Of a stretch of DNA of 64,000 bases, positions 60,165 to 64,000 are shown in pieces. A program made the translations under genes and the position numbers. The stretch spans positions 2,046,001 to 2,110,000 of the forward strand of contig NZ_VFOL01000001.1 of the NCBI RefSeq assembly GCF_006716065.1, in the 5' to 3' direction. The DNA comes from Salinispora arenicola. Its GTDB lineage: Bacteria > Actinomycetota > Actinomycetes > Mycobacteriales > Micromonosporaceae. A model generated the notes under the pieces. That model searched no databases and was not told the origin of the DNA. It worked only from the letters and a program-made list of their open reading frames with translations. Each line of letters starts with the position of its first letter. Position 1 is the first letter of the stretch.

Positions 60165-61103
60165 TCAGAGCGGTTCGGTCAGCAGGGCCGCGGTGATCTT
60201 CTGGCAGTTGTTCATGCCGTACTCGTAGCCCTTCGCGACCGGGTAGCGCAGCATCACACCCATCGTCCAGGTGTCGCTGATCGCGAGGCAGTTGACGTGG
60301 TTCTCCTGCTCGCGGGTGCGATCCACCCATCCGTTCTTGATCGCGATGGTGTCGCCCTCGGCCGTCGGGAACGCTTTGCGGATGCCGAAGTCGCCGGTGC
60401 CTCGGACCTGACGCATTTCGTTGAGGAGCCATGTCGTCCACGTCGGGCCGGCGGCGCGGCCGTCGGCGATGCACTGGCCGAGCCGGGCGGTGTCCCGCGG
60501 GGACAGCTCCGTCCGGCTCCAGCCGCCGTCCTCGGCGACGCTGCTGTCGGTCAGCTCGCACAGTGACAGTAGTCGTTCGATGGAGGCGGACTTACCGAGG
60601 CTGTTGTAGAACTGCTGGGTCCGGGTGTTGTCGCTGTCCCGGATGATCTTTGTGGCGTCGGCGAGCGTTGCTTCGGTCGGGGTCTTGCCGGCCTCCGCCG
60701 CGCGGCGCAGGTAGTCGGCGACGATCCAGGATTTGATCATCGAAGCCGTGGTGCTGGTCTCGGCCATGTTGTCCGAGCCGATGATCTCCCCGGTGCGGCG
60801 GTCGAGCACACTCCAGGCGTACCAGCCGTCGATGCCCAGGCCGGTGAGATCGTTCGCTGCGAAGGGCAGCGGTTCGAGGGTCGGGCTCGGCGACGGCGTG
60901 GGTCGCCGGGCCCGGTCAGCGGAGTCAGTGGTGGAGCGGTCCACCGCTGGATTGTCGCCCCACCGGGCCGTGGCCTCGGAGGCGAAGGGTGAACCGGGCA
61001 GCAGTCGAAGGGACACCAGCACGAAACCGATCAGGATGGCGGCGATCGCGGCCACCTTCAGTGGCGACACGCCGCCCTGCCTCGAGTCGGACGGGCGGGC
61101 CAT
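60165..61103 (-). CDS. class-A beta-lactamase-like serine hydrolase, copy 2
   Basis: 312 residues. N-terminal membrane anchor or signal (VAAIAAILIGFVLVSLRLL), a Pro/Ser/Thr linker, then a penicillin-recognising fold. The SxxK motif is in TASMIKSWIVADYL, an SDN-like motif in RDSDNTRTQQFY and KxG in IKNGWVDR. Whether it is a hydrolase of beta-lactams or of wall peptides cannot be told. ATG 61103 overlaps the stop of the first copy (ATGA). Clear paralogue of the upstream gene. Confidence 0.8.
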   Translation of the reverse strand: MARPSDSRQGGVSPLKVAAIAAILIGFVLVSLRLLPGSPFASEATARWGDNPAVDRSTTDSADRARRPTPSPSPTLEPLPFAANDLTGLGIDGWYAWSVLDRRTGEIIGSDNMAETSTTASMIKSWIVADYLRRAAEAGKTPTEATLADATKIIRDSDNTRTQQFYNSLGKSASIERLLSLCELTDSSVAEDGGWSRTELSPRDTARLGQCIADGRAAGPTWTTWLLNEMRQVRGTGDFGIRKAFPTAEGDTIAIKNGWVDRTREQENHVNCLAISDTWTMGVMLRYPVAKGYEYGMNNCQKITAALLTEPL

Positions 61104-62038
61104 CAGAGCTTGCCGGTCGGCTGTCGTGGCACGTTGAGGGCGGCACCGGGCTGCGGGGTGACGAGCTGGGTGGCGACGCTCGCGCACGCCTCGGAACCGT
61201 AGTCGAGCCCGCTCTGCTGCGGGTACCGCATCATCACCGCGAGGCTCCACTGGTCGGCCACCGCGAGACAGTTGACGTGCCAGTTGCCGTCGTAGTTCAG
61301 GGCCGTCCACCCGTTCTTCATGCTGACCGGGCCCTGGCTCGTGATCGACTCGGGTAGGCCGTCGATGATCCCCCACCGACCACCACCGGAGCGTTCCTTC
61401 TGGTCGTCGGCGGCGGTCGTGCCGCGCACTTGGCTCATCTCGTCCAGCAGGAAGTCGGTCCACGTCGGCCCGGCGGCCGTGCCGTCGGCGATGCAGTCGC
61501 CGAGCCGGACCGCGTCCCGGGGCGACATCTGGGTGAAGCTCCACCACCCGATGTAGCCCGGCACGGTGCCGGGTTTGGTGTCGGTGAGGCCGCACGTGCT
61601 GACCATCCGGTCGATGGTGGCCGACCTGCCGACCTCGCGATAGAGCAGGTTCGCCGCGTCGTCGTTGCTGTCGCGGATGGCCGTGGTGACGGCGTTGCGC
61701 ATCGTGGTGGAGAGCGACTTGTCCCCGAGCCGGTTCAGGTAGTCGGCGGCGAACCACACTTTGATCATCGACTCGGTGGAGCTGGTGTCGGCGAGGTTGT
61801 CGGCCCCGGAGATCGTGCCGGTCTGCCGGTCCATCAGCGCCCAGGAGAAGAACTCGCCCTCGAAGGACACGGACACCGGCGTGTCGGCCAGGGTCGGTGG
61901 TGGGGGCGGGGAGGGCGCGGGTGTGGGCACGCTCGCCTCACGGTCACCGCCGCCGTCGTCGAGTCGGGCGTACGCGGCGGGAATGATCAACGCAATTCCG
62001 AGGACAATCGCCATGACAGCTAGCAACCGGGGACGCAT
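61103..62038 (-). CDS. class-A beta-lactamase-like serine hydrolase, copy 1
   Basis: 311 residues. Signal/anchor at about 5-24, Pro-rich linker, then SxxK in TESMIKVWFAADYL, SxN in IRDSNDDAANLLY, and KxG in SMKNGWTALN. It shares the RDAVRLGDCIADG and AAGPTWTDFLL pattern with the following paralogue, and both keep CGLTD/CELTD cysteines. Tandem duplication is likely. Such proteins in actinobacteria often lack real beta-lactamase activity. Translationally coupled to copy 2. Confidence 0.8.
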   Translation of the reverse strand: MRPRLLAVMAIVLGIALIIPAAYARLDDGGGDREASVPTPAPSPPPPPTLADTPVSVSFEGEFFSWALMDRQTGTISGADNLADTSSTESMIKVWFAADYLNRLGDKSLSTTMRNAVTTAIRDSNDDAANLLYREVGRSATIDRMVSTCGLTDTKPGTVPGYIGWWSFTQMSPRDAVRLGDCIADGTAAGPTWTDFLLDEMSQVRGTTAADDQKERSGGGRWGIIDGLPESITSQGPVSMKNGWTALNYDGNWHVNCLAVADQWSLAVMMRYPQQSGLDYGSEACASVATQLVTPQPGAALNVPRQPTGKL

Positions 62039-62326
62039 AACAGGGCGAACTCCAGATGTCGGGGCCAGGGGCGGCTGTCCGGGTGGACCGCGATCGAGGC
62101 GGGGGGCGCCTCGGCAACGAAACGATTGCCGGCAGCGGGTCGGTGCGACCGCCGAAGTCTACGTCCGGATTCGCGCCGCGCCGAGACTCGCTTACGTCGA
62201 AGGCGTGTCACAAAAGGTGGGAGTTGCAGCGGTGCGTGCTTTCTGCCCGCATTTACTGGCGGAGTGTGACCCAGATCACGGTGAACGCGTGGCGTGTCCG
62301 GATGGCGTTCGTTTCCGCCGGAAACC

Positions 62327-62365
62327 TGTTACACCCCCTAGAGATTGGTGTGCTGAGCTGTAACA
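62327..62365. promoter_or_regulatory. inverted TGTTACA/TGTAACA pair before paaA
   Basis: TGTTACA (62327-62333) and TGTAACA (62359-62365) are exact complements in opposite orientation, centred 32 bp (three turns) apart and ending 8 bp before the paaA ATG. This is a candidate operator for a repressor such as a TetR-type PaaR. Nothing else recognisable lies in the 335-bp gap 62039-62373. Confidence 0.5.
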
Positions 62366-62373
62366 CTTGGGCC

Positions 62374-63429
62374 ATGTATGGGAATGACTTCCCGGTCGAC
62401 GACACCTCCGGCGGCCTCCTCGGCGAAGTCGAGGCGGCCGAGACGGCGCTCCGGGAGGCTGCCGAGCGCGGGCGACACGGCACCGCCGGTGCGGACCCGA
62501 CCGCCTACTTCACCGAGGTCATCGACGCCGATCAGAAGGTCGAGCCGCGGGACTGGATGCCGGAGGCGTACCGCAGGACACTGATCCGGCAGATCGCCCA
62601 GCACGCCCATTCCGAGATCATCGGGATGCAGCCGGAGGGCAACTGGATCACCCGTGCCCCCTCCCTGAAGCGCAAGGCGATCCTGCTCGCCAAGGTGCAG
62701 GACGAGGCCGGTCACGGCCTGTACCTCTACGCGGCCGCAGAGACCCTCGGGGTCAGCCGGGACGACCTGGTCGACCTGCTGCTGACCGGCCGGCAGAAGT
62801 ACAGCTCGATCTTCAACTACCCGACCCTCAGCTGGGCCGACATGGGCACGATCGGGTGGCTGGTCGACGGTGCGGCGATCGTCAACCAGGTGCCACTGTG
62901 CCGCTGCTCGTACGGCCCGTACGCGCGGGCGATGATCCGGATCTGCAAGGAGGAGTCATTCCACCAACGGCAGGGGTACGAGATCCTGTACACCCTCGCC
63001 CACGGCACCCCGGCCCAGCGGGAGATGGCCCAGGACTCGGTGAACCGCTGGTGGTACCCGTCGCTGGCGATGTTCGGCCCGCCGGACCAGGACTCCACCC
63101 ACTCCGCCCAGTCGATGGCCTGGAAGATCAAGCGCTTCACCAACGACGAGCTGCGCCAGCGTTTCGTGGACATGTGCGTGGGCCAGGCCGAGGCACTCGG
63201 CCTCACCCTCCCCGATCCCGCGCTGCGGTGGAACGACGAGCGCGGCGCCTACGACTTCACCCAGCCCGACTACGAGGAGCTGCTACGGGTGATCAAGGGC
63301 GAGGGTCCGTGTAACCGGCAACGGATGGAGCACCGCCGCCAGGCGCACCAGGAGGGTGCCTGGGTCCGTGCGGCCGCCGCCGCGTACGCGGCCAAGCAGG
63401 CGAACAAGAAGGAGAAAGTGGCGACGTGA
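62374..63429 (+). CDS. paaA: 1,2-phenylacetyl-CoA epoxidase catalytic subunit A
   Basis: 351 residues. The ferritin-like di-iron scaffold is recognisable: [35 protein letters not shown] (EAGH ligands) and [12 protein letters not shown] (ExxH ligands). The PaaABCE complex epoxidises the aromatic ring of phenylacetyl-CoA in aerobic phenylacetate breakdown. ATG 62374 ([10 protein letters not shown]). A 4-bp overlap couples it to paaB. Confidence 0.93.
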   Translation: MYGNDFPVDDTSGGLLGEVEAAETALREAAERGRHGTAGADPTAYFTEVIDADQKVEPRDWMPEAYRRTLIRQIAQHAHSEIIGMQPEGNWITRAPSLKRKAILLAKVQDEAGHGLYLYAAAETLGVSRDDLVDLLLTGRQKYSSIFNYPTLSWADMGTIGWLVDGAAIVNQVPLCRCSYGPYARAMIRICKEESFHQRQGYEILYTLAHGTPAQREMAQDSVNRWWYPSLAMFGPPDQDSTHSAQSMAWKIKRFTNDELRQRFVDMCVGQAEALGLTLPDPALRWNDERGAYDFTQPDYEELLRVIKGEGPCNRQRMEHRRQAHQEGAWVRAAAAAYAAKQANKKEKVAT

Positions 63430-63746
63430 GCGAGTACAGCGAGCCGACCGGCCAGCCCGGCGGGCCTCCTCCCGCGCCGCTGTGGGAGGTCTTCGTCCGA
63501 GCCCGGCGCGGGTTGGCGCACACCCACGTCGGCAGCCTGCACGCCCCCGACGCCGAGCTGGCCCTGCGGAACGCCCGGGACCTCTACACCCGGCGGCAGG
63601 AGGGCGTGTCGATCTGGGTGTTGCCGGCCGCCGCCATCACCGCGTCGAGTCCGGACGAGAAGGACGCCTTCTTCGATCCGGCGGCCGACAAGGTCTACCG
63701 CCACCCGACCTTCTACGAGGTGCCGGAGGGGGTGGCTCACCTGTGA
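63426..63746 (+). CDS. paaB: 1,2-phenylacetyl-CoA epoxidase subunit B
   Basis: 106 residues. [40 protein letters not shown] is the PaaB pattern (here spread over 18-57), with [13 protein letters not shown] next. A small bridging subunit of the epoxidase complex. GTG start in the paaA stop; its own stop overlaps paaC. Confidence 0.93.
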   Translation: MSEYSEPTGQPGGPPPAPLWEVFVRARRGLAHTHVGSLHAPDAELALRNARDLYTRRQEGVSIWVLPAAAITASSPDEKDAFFDPAADKVYRHPTFYEVPEGVAHL

Positions 63747-64000
63747 ACGGGCAGGCCGAGCGGACCGGGCAGGAGGCCAGCACCGGCCGGTTCGCTTTCA
63801 CCCTGAGCCTCGCCGACGACGCGCTCGTCGCGGCGCAGCGGCTGGCCCAGTGGTGCACCCGGGGGCCGGAGATGGAGGAGGACATCGCCCTGTCCAACAT
63901 CGCCCTCGACCAGCTCGGCGCGGCACGTCTGCTGCTGACGTACGCGGGCGAGGTGGAGGGAGCCGGGCGGGACGAGGACGCGTTGGCGTACCAGCGGGAC
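63743..64000 (+). CDS. paaC: 1,2-phenylacetyl-CoA epoxidase subunit C (partial, runs off the window)
   Basis: First 86 residues only. LSLADDALVAAQRLAQWCTRGPEMEEDIALSNIALDQLG is the start of PaaC, the structural ferritin-like partner of PaaA. GTG at 63743 overlaps the paaB stop. The gene is cut by the window end, so integrity cannot be judged. Confidence 0.9.
   Translation, partial: MNGQAERTGQEASTGRFAFTLSLADDALVAAQRLAQWCTRGPEMEEDIALSNIALDQLGAARLLLTYAGEVEGAGRDEDALAYQRD

Noticed and set aside
60165..61757. A 530-codon continuous frame over both beta-lactamase-like genes
   Set aside because: The upper part is out of phase with copy 1 and is Arg-rich shadow; the true copy 2 starts at 61103 with its signal segment.

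Overview
The window is high-GC actinobacterial DNA, most like Micromonosporaceae (Salinispora or Micromonospora). The reasons are strong GC third-position bias, frequent GTG/TTG starts, a BldC regulator, a futalosine (Mqn) menaquinone pathway, DUF5753/DUF397 gene pairs and Scr1-like modules. I found no rRNA or tRNA gene, insertion sequence or prophage.

1-41 kb is mostly conserved chromosome. It opens with a Tat-exported FAD oxidase and a DHA2 exporter, then a PP2C phosphatase, a GntR/MFS divergent pair, a PLP dehydratase and an oligopeptidase B. A broken glcE remnant follows, with a LexA-like box at its start. A signalling cluster runs from 11 to 18 kb: a HATPase-GAF-SpoIIE phosphatase, a hybrid kinase with four near-identical HAMP blocks, a response regulator and a STAS protein. 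From 18 to 27 kb lie hemL, a phosphoglycerate-mutase-like gene, a Ccs-type cytochrome c maturation operon (tlpA-ccdA-resB-ccsB) and the late menaquinone genes mqnL-mqnP-mqnM. Next come bldC, an Lrp/cysteine-desulfhydrase pair, a DEAD-box helicase, an NlpC/P60 endopeptidase, mqnE, a secreted M14 carboxypeptidase and a cobalamin-riboswitch-controlled btuFCD operon.

42.5-59.1 kb looks like an accessory island between conserved genes. It holds two secreted wall-hydrolase-like proteins that share an almost identical tachylectin-like propeller, a HelR/HelD-type RNA polymerase helicase, a compact operon of small proteins, an XRE-DUF397 pair and a type I-G (formerly I-U) CRISPR-Cas locus. The array has 33 repeats of 37 bp (50065-52476). 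A four-gene minus-strand operon csb1-csb2-cas3-csb3 reads towards it, and no cas1, cas2 or cas4 is present. A decayed repeat-spacer-repeat remnant survives 2.3 kb away at 47668-47779.

59.3-64 kb returns to metabolism: mqnA, two tandem class-A beta-lactamase-like serine hydrolases, and the start of a phenylacetyl-CoA epoxidase operon (paaA, paaB, partial paaC). Three separate loci here (mqnL-P-M, mqnE, mqnA) cover much of menaquinone synthesis. Together with the Ccs system and hemL they form a respiratory-cofactor theme in the core part of the window.
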